Shown one piece after another: positions 27,757-35,704 of a stretch of DNA of 51,855 nucleotides. The DNA is taken from positions 1 to 51,855 of the forward strand of contig JAJRUH010000063.1 of NCBI GenBank assembly GCA_024277895.1. Reading direction: 5' to 3'. The DNA is from Bacteroidota bacterium. GTDB lineage: Bacteria; Bacteroidota; Bacteroidia; Bacteroidales; JAADGE01. The notes under the pieces are model-generated. The model did no database searches. It saw only the letters and a program-made list of their open reading frames with translations, and was not told the origin of the DNA. Position 1 is the stretch's first letter. Each line of letters starts with the position of its first letter. The position numbers and the translations under genes were made by a program.

Positions 27757-28164
27757 TTATTTGTTGTTACTTAAAAAGCCGGAATATTTCATATCTTCAA
27801 CCAATATATGATTTGTCCACCAAGTTTTAAGATATTCAATCATCTTATAATGAGCATCTTTTGATTCAGAATTTAAAAGATTTTTCAGTTCACTTGTTTT
27901 GTTTCGGAAAGATTGATGCAATTTTTCGTGTTCTTCTTTTTGAGGATAATTGTATTTAAACATCAGTTTTTCTTCCGAGTTTAAGTGAAAATTTGCATAA
28001 TCAATCATTTCTTGCAGAATATCATGTAAAATTTCTTGTGCGTTTCCTTCTTTAAACGATTTAAATAATTTATTGATAATTGCAATTAGTTTTTTATGTT
28101 GTTCGTCCATTTCGGTATTTCCTACTGAATAGGAATCATTCCAATTTATCAGGTTTTCTGTCAT
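27757..28164 (-). CDS. Bacteriohemerythrin (copy 3 of the cluster)
   Basis: The 135-residue hemerythrin keeps the diiron ligands: MDEQH, NFHLNSEE, EEHEKLH and TNHILVED. The copies in the cluster are clearly diverged from each other (shared framework, different surface residues), which suggests old duplications kept for different affinities or partners rather than recent amplification. A 141-bp gap precedes it, the largest within the cluster; no TAnnTTTG box was found there. Confidence 0.9.
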   Translation of the reverse strand: MTENLINWNDSYSVGNTEMDEQHKKLIAIINKLFKSFKEGNAQEILHDILQEMIDYANFHLNSEEKLMFKYNYPQKEEHEKLHQSFRNKTSELKNLLNSESKDAHYKMIEYLKTWWTNHILVEDMKYSGFLSNNK

Positions 28165-28305
28165 AATTTTTTAATTTTAAATTTATATACGATACATTAA
28201 TATTTTTAATAAAAAATGATTCAGTCAAATTTTTCTTAACAAGAAATTAGAAATATAATATGTCGTCATATATTGTATAGTGTGTTTATTTTTATTGTTA
28301 ATATT

Positions 28306-28713
28306 TTATTTTTGAACATAAGGCAAATATGTTCTGTCTGTACCCATAATATGTTTAATTAACCAATCTCGTAAAAAAGTCATTAAATCATAAGTTGTGG
28401 TCATATTTCCGTCTTTTACTTCTTGGTGATACTTTTTTAATTCATCAACAAAACTTTTGTGTATCTTGCGATGTTGCTCAACATCAGGATAATTTGAATT
28501 TGAAAAAATTTCTTCTTCGGCAGTAAAATGAAATACTGTATAATTTACCAGTTCTCCGATAATATCACCTATTTTTTCATGGGCTTGTGCCGTTGCAAAT
28601 GCATTATAAAAATCGTTGATAATATCAACTAATTTCATATGTTGTTCGTCAATTTCCTTGTATCCTAATTCATAAGTTGAATTCCATCGGATAAGTATTT
28701 TTTTTTCTTCCAT
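28306..28713 (-). CDS. Bacteriohemerythrin (copy 2 of the cluster)
   Basis: The 135-residue hemerythrin has IDEQH, VFHFTAEEE, VEQHRKIH and IKHIMGTD in order, giving a full diiron site. The start is 3 bp after the stop of the preceding hemerythrin, so the two are transcribed and probably translated together. The segment LIKHIMGTDRTYLPY is very similar to that of copy 1 (LIEHIMGEDKKYETF), making copies 1 and 2 the closest pair by eye. Confidence 0.9.
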   Translation of the reverse strand: MEEKKILIRWNSTYELGYKEIDEQHMKLVDIINDFYNAFATAQAHEKIGDIIGELVNYTVFHFTAEEEIFSNSNYPDVEQHRKIHKSFVDELKKYHQEVKDGNMTTTYDLMTFLRDWLIKHIMGTDRTYLPYVQK

Positions 28714-28716
28714 ATT

Positions 28717-29148
28717 TTAATTGTTTTTTTCGTTAATATCAATATTTTTTTCTTTAAAGAAAGTTTCGTATTTTTTGTCTTCACCCATAATATGTTCTAT
28801 CAGCCATTGCCTTAAAAAGTTCATAATATCGTATGAAACGGTAACTTTTCCGCTTTCTAAACCTTCCTTTAATTCGACTGCTTTATTTACAAATGATTTA
28901 TGAATTTCTTTGTGTTCTTCTGTGAACGGATAATTATATTTATCAAAATATTTTTCTTCCGATTTAAAATGATAATCGGTATATTTTATCATTTCGGAAA
29001 CAATGTCGACTGCTTTTTTATGTGCTTCACCTGAAAGAAATGAAGCATAAAGTTCATTAATCATTTCAATAAGTTGCTTATGTTGAGAATCGAATAATTC
29101 AAAACCCACGGAATAGTGATTATCCCATACAATTAGTTTTTTTTCCAT
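28717..29148 (-). CDS. Bacteriohemerythrin (copy 1 of the cluster)
   Basis: The 143-residue hemerythrin has FDSQH, DYHFKSEEK, EEHKEIH and IEHIMGED as diiron ligands. It is the first hemerythrin after siaC, 11 bp downstream, so it should share the siaC promoter at 29572-29626. Stand-alone hemerythrins store or deliver O2 or act as O2 sensors; here the linkage to a SiaC protein and SpoIIE phosphatases favours a sensory or protective role (inference). Confidence 0.9.
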   Translation of the reverse strand: MEKKLIVWDNHYSVGFELFDSQHKQLIEMINELYASFLSGEAHKKAVDIVSEMIKYTDYHFKSEEKYFDKYNYPFTEEHKEIHKSFVNKAVELKEGLESGKVTVSYDIMNFLRQWLIEHIMGEDKKYETFFKEKNIDINEKNN

Positions 29149-29159
29149 AACAAATAATA

Positions 29160-29534
29160 TTAATCGGTAATTTCTTTCATTTCAAACGGTATATTAAATA
29201 ATTCACTTATATCTTCGGCATTTTCTCTGTTGTCTTCATCATCAGAATCAAAGTACCAAATTACTTTAATATTTTTTCCGTTTTTATTGTATTCCATAAA
29301 TCGTGCCATCATATTTAAGATATATTTATAGGTTACGCTGTTAAAAACGGATAAATAGAATTCGCAGTTTAATTCGCATTCGAGTTCCGAGAACCTTTCG
29401 TTTATATATTTCATAACGGGCTCAAAAAAAGAATCTGAATCATTGGCAAATGAGAATCCTTTAATTTCAAAAATACAATCTTTTACGGAGATATTAACCA
29501 GAGGAGTTGTTTTAGTTGCTTCTGTTTTGAACAT
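29160..29534 (-). CDS. SiaC-family regulatory phosphoprotein (DUF1987)
   Basis: The 124-residue single-domain protein has the SiaC fold pattern: an N-terminal strand pair (VKDCIFEIKGFSFANDS), helix FFEPVMKYINERF, strand CEFYLSVFNSVTYKYIL and a C-terminal acidic strand region. Thr68 in NSVT is at the position phosphorylated in Pseudomonas SiaC (Thr68, from memory of that literature). In that system SiaB phosphorylates and SiaA, a PP2C phosphatase, dephosphorylates SiaC, and unphosphorylated SiaC binds an output enzyme. It heads the hemerythrin-phosphatase gene cluster. The candidate kinase is the SiaB-SiaB-SiaC fusion at 15-17 kb. No diguanylate cyclase is in the window. Confidence 0.8.
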   Translation of the reverse strand: MFKTEATKTTPLVNISVKDCIFEIKGFSFANDSDSFFEPVMKYINERFSELECELNCEFYLSVFNSVTYKYILNMMARFMEYNKNGKNIKVIWYFDSDDEDNRENAEDISELFNIPFEMKEITD

Positions 29535-29547
29535 ATTAAATTGTTTG

Positions 29548-29564
29548 TGTTACGGTATGTAACA
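29548..29564. promoter_or_regulatory. Perfect palindrome at the predicted siaC transcription start
   Basis: TGTTAC and GTAACA are perfect 6-bp arms around GGTAT. The site begins about where the siaC promoter (TATTTTTG at 29579-29572) should start transcription, a typical repressor position. The half-site resembles the GTTAC/GTAAC arms of the sites near the XRE gene, but the spacer is 5 instead of 4. Confidence 0.4.
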
Positions 29565-29571
29565 GATTTCA

Positions 29572-29626
29572 CAAAAATAAATAAAATAGAACTGAAAAAT
29601 ATAAAAAAGGTTAGCAAAAGGTTAAC
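29572..29626 (-). promoter_or_regulatory. siaC-hemerythrin promoter with upstream 20-bp activator-like site
   Basis: Read on the minus strand, GTTAACCTTTTGCTAACCTT (29626-29607) is followed after exactly 27 nt by TATTTTTG (29579-29572), which fits TAnnTTTG. The site holds an 11-bp direct repeat (plus strand AGGTTAGCAAA then AGGTTAACAAA). The same site with 19/20 identity and the same 27-nt spacing precedes the phosphatase gene at 30370. The remaining 29627-29834 is AT-rich with no supported gene. Confidence 0.65.
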
Positions 29627-29834
29627 AAATTCAAATTATATTTTTTTACAATTATCAGGTCTGTTAAAATTTAATCTTTTGCAATACTTTTTTTATTTTC
29701 GTAATAATAATACAAGTGTTTTTTCATTTATTTCAATCAATATTATCTTTTTTCTTGCAAAGATAACAAACTTTAATCAATATAATTCTAATTTGTATAT
29801 TCATACCTTATTATTACTAATTAAATAATAATAT

Positions 29835-29842
29835 TACTTTTG
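29835..29842 (+). promoter_or_regulatory. TAnnTTTG box of the CZB gene
   Basis: TACTTTTG lies 35 nt before the ATG at 29878. The 20-bp site shared by the flanking promoters is absent here, so this gene may be expressed independently. Confidence 0.4.
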
Positions 29843-29877
29843 TTTTTTATCAATTTTATAATAATAAAATAACAAAA

Positions 29878-30282
29878 ATGACAAAAGAAGAAATAATAAC
29901 AGAAATAAATAAAGCTAAAAATGCTCATGTATTATGGTTTGCAAATGCAATGGCATTATCAACGGGTACTGATCCGGGAGATTCAAGTGTTCCGAAAAGA
30001 CATACCGAATGTGCTTTCGGGAAATGGTATTACGGTACAGGTCAGGAAAATAATTATTTAGAATCTTATAAAGCAATTGAAGGAATTCATAAAGAATTAC
30101 ACAATCAATATAATGAAATATTTAAACAGTTTAAGAAATTGGATTCGGAAGGATTTTTTGAAGATATTACACTCAGAGATTCTGCGGAACAGTTGAATTT
30201 TAATATTACAATTGATAAATTAAAAGATATTTCCTTAGAATTATTAGAGAAATTGACTGACTTGCAGGCAGAGTTGAAGTAG
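29878..30282 (+). CDS. Stand-alone CZB-domain (chemoreceptor zinc-binding) protein
   Basis: The 134-residue protein is a single CZB domain. The 3-His/1-Cys zinc set is visible: His17 in NAHVLWF, Cys45 in TECAFGKWYYG, and His71 and His75 in GIHKELHNQYNE. Spacing (28, 26, 4) is close to that of the zinc-sensing domain of E. coli DgcZ (30, 27, 4). CZB domains are usually fused to chemoreceptors or diguanylate cyclases and sense zinc or hypochlorous acid. Here no output domain is attached, so it must act through a partner. It sits between two promoters that share an operator-like site. Confidence 0.8.
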   Translation: MTKEEIITEINKAKNAHVLWFANAMALSTGTDPGDSSVPKRHTECAFGKWYYGTGQENNYLESYKAIEGIHKELHNQYNEIFKQFKKLDSEGFFEDITLRDSAEQLNFNITIDKLKDISLELLEKLTDLQAELK

Positions 30283-30290
30283 ATTTTATT

Positions 30291-30345
30291 GTTTACCTTT
30301 TGCTAACCTTATTATCCTTATTTTTTTATAAAATAACTAATTTTG
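30291..30345 (+). promoter_or_regulatory. Promoter of the second TPR-SpoIIE gene with shared 20-bp site
   Basis: GTTTACCTTTTGCTAACCTT (30291-30310) is followed after 27 nt by TAATTTTG (30338-30345), and 24 nt later by the ATG at 30370. The arrangement is the same as at the siaC promoter, which points to a common activator binding at about -60 to -42. Confidence 0.65.
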
Positions 30346-30369
30346 TTTGATTTTTTAAAAAAAAGATTT

Positions 30370-32268
30370 ATGAATCAACTTAAAGATAATTTGTTAAAAG
30401 TAATTTTTTTGATTTTACTTATATGTGCTTTTGTCATACGATTAAATGCACAAAATCAAAAATTTCCTCTTTCAAGACAAGATTCAGCAAATATATCAAT
30501 TTTTGAACAAAAAGCTGAAACTTACAGAGCTAATACATTTTTTAAAGAAGAAAGCGATTGTTACAATAAAATAGCTGATATTTGGTGGGAACATAATTAT
30601 TTTTCTGCTGCTGCCGAATATTATAATAAATCTTTAGATATAAATAAAAAATTGGCAAATGCCAATGGTATAGCTATGATTAACAGTAATTTGGCATTAA
30701 TTTATGCAGATAAAGGCGATTACAATAAATCGTTGGAATATTTTGATAAAACATTGTCAATACGTAAAGCACGAAAAGAAAAGATCGGGATTATTGCTGC
30801 ACATATTAATATGTCAGTAGTATTAAATAATCTGAAGCGATATAATGAATCTGTTCAACACTTGGAAAAGGCTTTAGATCTGGCAAGAGAAATGAATGAT
30901 CCCGTTCAAATGCGTTCCTGCTACGGAATGTTATCGGAAACTTATGAAAAAGCAGGTAATTCAAAAAAATCAATGTATTATTTTGAGTTATACAGAGATT
31001 TTAATGAACTTGTTGAAAATAAAAAAGTTAAGAAAGCTATAGATTACGCAAAAGAACAAAAGCTACAGAAAGAACTTGCCGAAAAAGAAAATAAAATAAA
31101 AGAATTAGAAATTCTGAAAAAGAATTATGAATTATATACAAAAGGAAAAAAACTTAAGGAATCGGAATCTCAAACATTGAGTTTACTTGATACAATTTCA
31201 GAGAAGGATTTGAAATTAAAATATATTGAAAATGAAAAGAAATTAGAAATAATACGAAATCAACAGACTGTTTTAAAAAATAAACTTTTAATCAGAAATA
31301 TCATTTTAATTACATCCGTATTTCTGTTAATTCTTTTTATCGTAGTTTTTTTCTATATTCAAAAACAAAAGTCGAACAAATTACTAAAAGCAAAAAATAC
31401 TGAAATTTCGCAAAAAAACAAACGAATTCAAATACAAAAAAACAATATTGAAGAATTACTTATAAAAACTACAGAAGCACACGAATCAATAAAAAAAAGT
31501 ATAGATTATGCTGCATTCATACAATCGGCAATGATTAACAAAACACCGAAATTAAAAGATTATTTACCTGACTCATTTATTCTGTACAAACCTAAAGATG
31601 CAGTAGGAGGAGATTTTTATTGGTATGCAAAGGTTGGATATAAAATTGTTATTGCAGCAGTTGATTGTACCGGACACGGTGTACCCGGAGCATTTTTGAC
31701 GGTTTTGGGAAATAATTTATTAAATCAAATTGTTACAATATCTGAAATAACTAATCCGAGTGAGATTTTAAGTAAAATGCACTATTATATTACCGAAACA
31801 CTTAACCAAAAAAACGGTAATAATAAAGACGGGATGGATATAGCTATATGCACTGTTGATACAAAAGAAAGCAAGTTAAGTTTTGCCGGAGCAAATAATC
31901 CTTTAGTATTGATTAAAGATAATAAGATGCAAATTATAAAAGGAAATAAATACGGGTTGGGAGGTTTTGCGGATATGCTTTATAACAGAAGAATTGAAAT
32001 TACCGGAAAAGATAATGAAAGGTATGATACCCACCAAGTTGATATTAAAAAGGGAACTGCAGTTTATTTATTTTCTGACGGTTTTCAAGATCAAATAGGA
32101 GGAAATAAAACAAAAAAGCTAAGATCTTCTGCTTTCTATAATCTTCTTTATACAGAGTATAAATTAGCTTCCGAGCAACAAAAAGAAAAGTTAATCTCTT
32201 TTTTTAACGACTGGAAAGGAGAAAACGAACAAGTTGACGATATAGTCGTAATAGGAATTAAATTTTAA
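30370..32268 (+). CDS. TPR-TM-SpoIIE (PP2C) phosphatase
   Basis: The 632-residue membrane phosphatase has a signal peptide ending RLNAQ and TPR repeats (~30-225; for example NLALIYADKGDYNKSLEYFDKTLSI). A coiled coil, a TM helix (~306-330) and a C-terminal SpoIIE domain (~397-632) follow. Catalytic motifs are intact: GGDFYWY, VDCTGHGVPGAF, FSDGFQDQ and QVDDIVVIG. ATG 30370 is chosen over an in-frame TTG at 30343, which overlaps the promoter box. It shares its promoter architecture with siaC, so it is a good candidate for the SiaA-like phosphatase acting on that SiaC. It is followed after 5 bp by an exported protein gene. Confidence 0.85.
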   Translation: MNQLKDNLLKVIFLILLICAFVIRLNAQNQKFPLSRQDSANISIFEQKAETYRANTFFKEESDCYNKIADIWWEHNYFSAAAEYYNKSLDINKKLANANGIAMINSNLALIYADKGDYNKSLEYFDKTLSIRKARKEKIGIIAAHINMSVVLNNLKRYNESVQHLEKALDLAREMNDPVQMRSCYGMLSETYEKAGNSKKSMYYFELYRDFNELVENKKVKKAIDYAKEQKLQKELAEKENKIKELEILKKNYELYTKGKKLKESESQTLSLLDTISEKDLKLKYIENEKKLEIIRNQQTVLKNKLLIRNIILITSVFLLILFIVVFFYIQKQKSNKLLKAKNTEISQKNKRIQIQKNNIEELLIKTTEAHESIKKSIDYAAFIQSAMINKTPKLKDYLPDSFILYKPKDAVGGDFYWYAKVGYKIVIAAVDCTGHGVPGAFLTVLGNNLLNQIVTISEITNPSEILSKMHYYITETLNQKNGNNKDGMDIAICTVDTKESKLSFAGANNPLVLIKDNKMQIIKGNKYGLGGFADMLYNRRIEITGKDNERYDTHQVDIKKGTAVYLFSDGFQDQIGGNKTKKLRSSAFYNLLYTEYKLASEQQKEKLISFFNDWKGENEQVDDIVVIGIKF

Positions 32269-32273
32269 ATAAA

Positions 32274-34037
32274 ATGAAAAATAAAATGAAAAAACTCCGG
32301 TTTATTGCAATTATTATAGTTTCGGAAATATTTTGCTTTACTGCGTTAAATGCACAAACAGAAATCATTCCTGAAAAAACAAGTTATGAAGACTCTTCGG
32401 GTTTATTGTATTGGAATAAAGATTTGCCTGTTTACCTTCATTTGTCATCAAAACCCGACGAAAAAGGAAATTTGCTTAACAGTAAAGTTTCTGCCAAATA
32501 TACAAATCCTTTTTATTTTGATACGGAAGGTATTAATTATATGCGAACCAGATATGCCGTTGATACGGCGACGAGGAAAACCGTAAACCCGCATATAGAA
32601 ATTTTATGGGAAGTATATGCCGACGGAAAAGCTCCTCTTACAAAAGCAAAATTTTCAGATGCAAAAAAATATGTTTTTGAAGGTAAAACCTTTTACGGCA
32701 AAGGTTTAAGAATTTTATTAAATGCCGAAGATGCCGGTTCGGGAGTTAAAGATATTTATTATTCCGTTAATTCGGAGCCGTATAAAAAATATACAACTAA
32801 ATTAATCCCTAATCCGAACGAGAAAATTTGCGAATTAAAATATTATGCGACTGATAATACGGGAAATATTGAAGATGTTAAAAAGAATAAAATAACTTTC
32901 TTTATAGACGAAGATGCTCCCGAAACTTTTCATAATATTACCGGTATTGATATAAAAAGAAGTATAATTGCCCTAAATACAAAAATATACCTTGATGCTT
33001 CCGATTCAAAATCAGGTATAAAGGCAACATATTATAAATTTGACAAAGGTCCGTATATTCCGTATAACGGGAATATTTTGCCGCTGAAACAATTAACTGA
33101 GGACCATCATACATTAACATATTATTCTGAAGACAAAGTCGGAAACAAAGAAACACCCAAAACATTTGAATTCTTTTTGGATAAAAGTGCACCAATTCTT
33201 ACTTCCGATGTTCTGGGAGACAGGTTTATCGTCAACAACAAAATATACTTTTCAGGAAGAACGAAACTTAAATTAACTGCCGTTGATAATAAATCAGGCG
33301 TAAAAGAAGTAAAATACGAAATAGACGGCTCCGAATTTAAAAAATATACTCAACCGTTCTATTTACCTAAAGAACCCGGTTATCATATTATTAAATATTA
33401 TGCAATTGACAGAATGAATAATAATACGGGAATAAGCGGAAATAATGTTAAAAATTATAAATATTCAACCAAAAAGATATATGTTGATTTAGTAGGTCCT
33501 ACACTTAAACACTCGTTTATAGGTAAAAGATTTTATACCAGAGATACGGTTTTTCTCGGAAAAAATTCAAAAATCAAGTTATCGGCTGTTGATACCGAAT
33601 CCGGTTTACAATATATATCATATTCAATCGACGGGGTTCAAAAAGAAACAATGTATAAAGAACCTTTCACCGTTTCCGGAAACGGAAAACACTTGATTGA
33701 ATATTTCGGTTATGATAATGTAAACAACAGAAATATAGGACGTTTTTATGTCAAAGTAGATGAAAATCCGCCGGAACCGAATTATACATTCAGCGTTAAG
33801 CCGTACAGAACAGAGAATAATCTGAATGTATATCCTTCTTATGTTATGGTATATTTATCAGGTGTCGACCGAATGACCGGAACCGAGCAAATCTTTTATT
33901 CCGTTAACGGAAGTATTGAAAAACTTTATACAATTCCGATTTCCGGTTTTACAAAAGGAAAAAACACATTAAAATTCAAAACTGTCGATAAACTCGGAAA
34001 CGAAAAATATGATAAAGTGAGTTTTATTATTGAATAA
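32274..34037 (+). CDS. Exported protein with five OmpL47-type repeats
   Basis: The 587-residue protein has a signal peptide ending TALNAQ. It then has about five ~75-residue repeats of the OmpL47/bacterial Ig-like type, each with a GSGVKDIYYSVN-like strand, a KYYATDNTGNIE-like strand and a DEDAP-type boundary. The last repeat ends the protein (LKFKTVDKLGNEKYDKVSFIIE); there is no T9SS sorting domain. The role is unknown; such repeats often mediate surface binding. It is cotranscribed with the SpoIIE phosphatase (5-bp gap) and followed by a terminator, so it may be the surface component of that operon. Confidence 0.7.
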   Translation: MKNKMKKLRFIAIIIVSEIFCFTALNAQTEIIPEKTSYEDSSGLLYWNKDLPVYLHLSSKPDEKGNLLNSKVSAKYTNPFYFDTEGINYMRTRYAVDTATRKTVNPHIEILWEVYADGKAPLTKAKFSDAKKYVFEGKTFYGKGLRILLNAEDAGSGVKDIYYSVNSEPYKKYTTKLIPNPNEKICELKYYATDNTGNIEDVKKNKITFFIDEDAPETFHNITGIDIKRSIIALNTKIYLDASDSKSGIKATYYKFDKGPYIPYNGNILPLKQLTEDHHTLTYYSEDKVGNKETPKTFEFFLDKSAPILTSDVLGDRFIVNNKIYFSGRTKLKLTAVDNKSGVKEVKYEIDGSEFKKYTQPFYLPKEPGYHIIKYYAIDRMNNNTGISGNNVKNYKYSTKKIYVDLVGPTLKHSFIGKRFYTRDTVFLGKNSKIKLSAVDTESGLQYISYSIDGVQKETMYKEPFTVSGNGKHLIEYFGYDNVNNRNIGRFYVKVDENPPEPNYTFSVKPYRTENNLNVYPSYVMVYLSGVDRMTGTEQIFYSVNGSIEKLYTIPISGFTKGKNTLKFKTVDKLGNEKYDKVSFIIE

Positions 34038-34056
34038 CATTTATATAAACACAAAT

Positions 34057-34088
34057 AAGGCTGTCTTTTAAGGCAGTCTTTTTCTTGT
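34057..34088 (+). terminator. Intrinsic terminator after the OmpL47-repeat gene
   Basis: A 9-bp stem (AAGGCTGTC with GGCAGTCTT, two G-T wobbles) around a TTTTAA loop is followed by a T run, 19 bp after the stop at 34037. Confidence 0.7.
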
Positions 34089-34120
34089 CGGAATGTCAAG
34101 ATTATAATCTCAAATTATTT

Positions 34121-34371
34121 ACCTGAATTCGATATAATAAAAATAAAAGTGCATTAGATTTGGATTAAAAATCAGGAAATTATAACGAGTTATTATGAAA
34201 TATTTTCTGTCCGAAGCTGATGTGTTTTTGTTTTTTCTTTTAAAGATTTCAACAATTAACTCCTGAATTTTACCAAATTTTCTTGAATTATCCCGATAAT
34301 ACGGCAAAAATTCGTTTTGTTTATAAGCTAATTGTTTGAAACCGTGAACAAATTTTATATAGAATTCAGGT
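34121..34371. repeat. 251-bp block bounded by 10-bp inverted repeats
   Basis: ACCTGAATTC (34121-34130) and GAATTCAGGT (34362-34371) are perfect inverted repeats, with further imperfect matching inward. The minus strand has an open frame through most of the block (PEFYIKFVHGFKQLAYKQNE and LPYYRDNSRKFGKIQE) without an ATG start. It may be a gene remnant or a MITE-like element; I do not recognise it. No clear target-site duplication was seen. Confidence 0.35.
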
Positions 34372-34393
34372 TATTAGTTTACCGCAAATTTAC

Positions 34394-35053
34394 TCAGTTT
34401 CCGTTTTCAATCTTTCCGTCTTTCAGTTTTATTATTCTGTCGGACATTTGTGCAAGTTCATTATTGTGAGTAACGATTACAAAGGTTTGTTCGAATTTAT
34501 CTCTTAATGAAAAGAAAAGCTGATGCAATGTTTTTTTATTTTCTGTGTCCAAATTCCCCGACGGTTCATCCGCAAGTATAACAGAAGGATTATTAATTAA
34601 TGCTCTTGCGACAGCAACACGTTGTTGTTCTCCGCCCGACATTTCATTAGGTTTATGCTCTGCTCTGTCGGAAAGATTCAGAAATTGCAAAAGTTCTTCG
34701 GCTCTTTTTATTGCCTCTTTTCTGTTTGTACCTTTGATAAATGCCGGCATACAAATATTTTCAATTGCCGTAAATTCCGGTAATAAATGGTGAAACTGAA
34801 ACACAAATCCGATATGTTCATTTCGAAATTTAGCCAAGTCTTTAGGATTTAGTTTAGTAATTTCTGTTTGATTTATAAAAACAGTACCTTCGTCAGCATT
34901 TGAGAGAGTTCCGATAATTTGCAGTAATGTTGTTTTTCCGGCACCGCTCGGTCCGGTAATTGCTACAATTTCTCCCTTTCTGATATTGGCATTTATTCCT
35001 TTTAAAACAGTTAGTTTATCAAAAGATTTTTTTATGTTATTAATTTTAATCAT
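34394..35053 (-). CDS. lolD: LolD-like ABC transporter ATP-binding protein
   Basis: This is the ATPase subunit of a lipoprotein-release (LolCDE-type) or MacB-type exporter. In 219 residues it has Walker [10 protein letters not shown], the Q-loop in [12 protein letters not shown], signature [15 protein letters not shown], Walker [13 protein letters not shown] and the switch His in [10 protein letters not shown]. The [16 protein letters not shown] segment is typical of LolD. No LolC/E permease is adjacent. It is the last gene of a three-gene run with lptC (6 bp upstream) and an aminotransferase. Confidence 0.8.
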   Translation of the reverse strand: MIKINNIKKSFDKLTVLKGINANIRKGEIVAITGPSGAGKTTLLQIIGTLSNADEGTVFINQTEITKLNPKDLAKFRNEHIGFVFQFHHLLPEFTAIENICMPAFIKGTNRKEAIKRAEELLQFLNLSDRAEHKPNEMSGGEQQRVAVARALINNPSVILADEPSGNLDTENKKTLHQLFFSLRDKFEQTFVIVTHNNELAQMSDRIIKLKDGKIENGN

Positions 35054-35059
35054 AGAGAG

Positions 35060-35704
35060 TTACTTGTTATGTACGGGCTGTTTTTTTTCACTGTTAATTT
35101 TAGGTTTATGCTGTTGAAATTCATTTTTCGGTTCATCATTTAAAAAAGCATCTTCATCATTTTTAATAATTTTTCCCGTAACATCCGTAAATCTATAAAC
35201 AGTAAAATCTAAATTTGATTCAAATCCTCCTTTTCCTGTAATCTCAAATCCGCTTTTATCAATGATATTTACCGGTTTAACAGAATAAATTTTTTCTGAT
35301 TTTTCATCTAAGAATAATTCTTCTGTTCTTAAAATACTTCCTTTTACGTTTGTTAATACAACATTTCCTTTAGCTTCGGCAAAATTCTTTTTTTCATAAT
35401 AAATACCGTAATCAGCCCTTAAACTTGAATGTACATTCATATGTTTATCGTAAAAAATCAGTGTAATTCCTTTCGGAAAAACAGAATAATCCTTTTGAGG
35501 TTTTGTATATCGGTATGCCAAAGGAGTTGACAGAACAATTTGAGTATGACCGTTGATACTGTATTGAGAATTCAAATTTTTAACAGTAATATCGGGCAAT
35601 TCTTTATTATTTGTCAGAGCTTTTATCTCCTTCATGTCATTTTTACAGGAAAAAAGCAGAAATAACAAAAATAAGAAGCTGATTAAAAATTTGATTTTAT
35701 ACAT
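35060..35704 (-). CDS. lptC: LptC-like LPS export lipoprotein
   Basis: The 214-residue protein has a lipoprotein signal with a lipobox ending LLFSC (Cys20). The body matches the LptC/OstA-like beta-jellyroll: SINGHTQIVLSTPLAYRYT, RADYGIYYEKKNFAEAKGNVVLTNVKGSILRTEELFLDE, and GFEITGKGGFES. LptC links the inner-membrane LptBFG complex to the periplasmic LptA bridge in LPS transport. Family members are usually anchored by a TM helix; Bacteroidota versions often have a lipobox. Its ATG overlaps the upstream stop (TAATG), so translation is coupled. Confidence 0.8.
   Translation of the reverse strand: MYKIKFLISFLFLLFLLFSCKNDMKEIKALTNNKELPDITVKNLNSQYSINGHTQIVLSTPLAYRYTKPQKDYSVFPKGITLIFYDKHMNVHSSLRADYGIYYEKKNFAEAKGNVVLTNVKGSILRTEELFLDEKSEKIYSVKPVNIIDKSGFEITGKGGFESNLDFTVYRFTDVTGKIIKNDEDAFLNDEPKNEFQQHKPKINSEKKQPVHNK

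Noticed and set aside
29541-29828. 95-codon open frame between siaC and the CZB gene
   Set aside because: It runs through the siaC promoter and its operator-like site, the translation is low-complexity (Ile, Phe, Asn rich) and matches nothing known.
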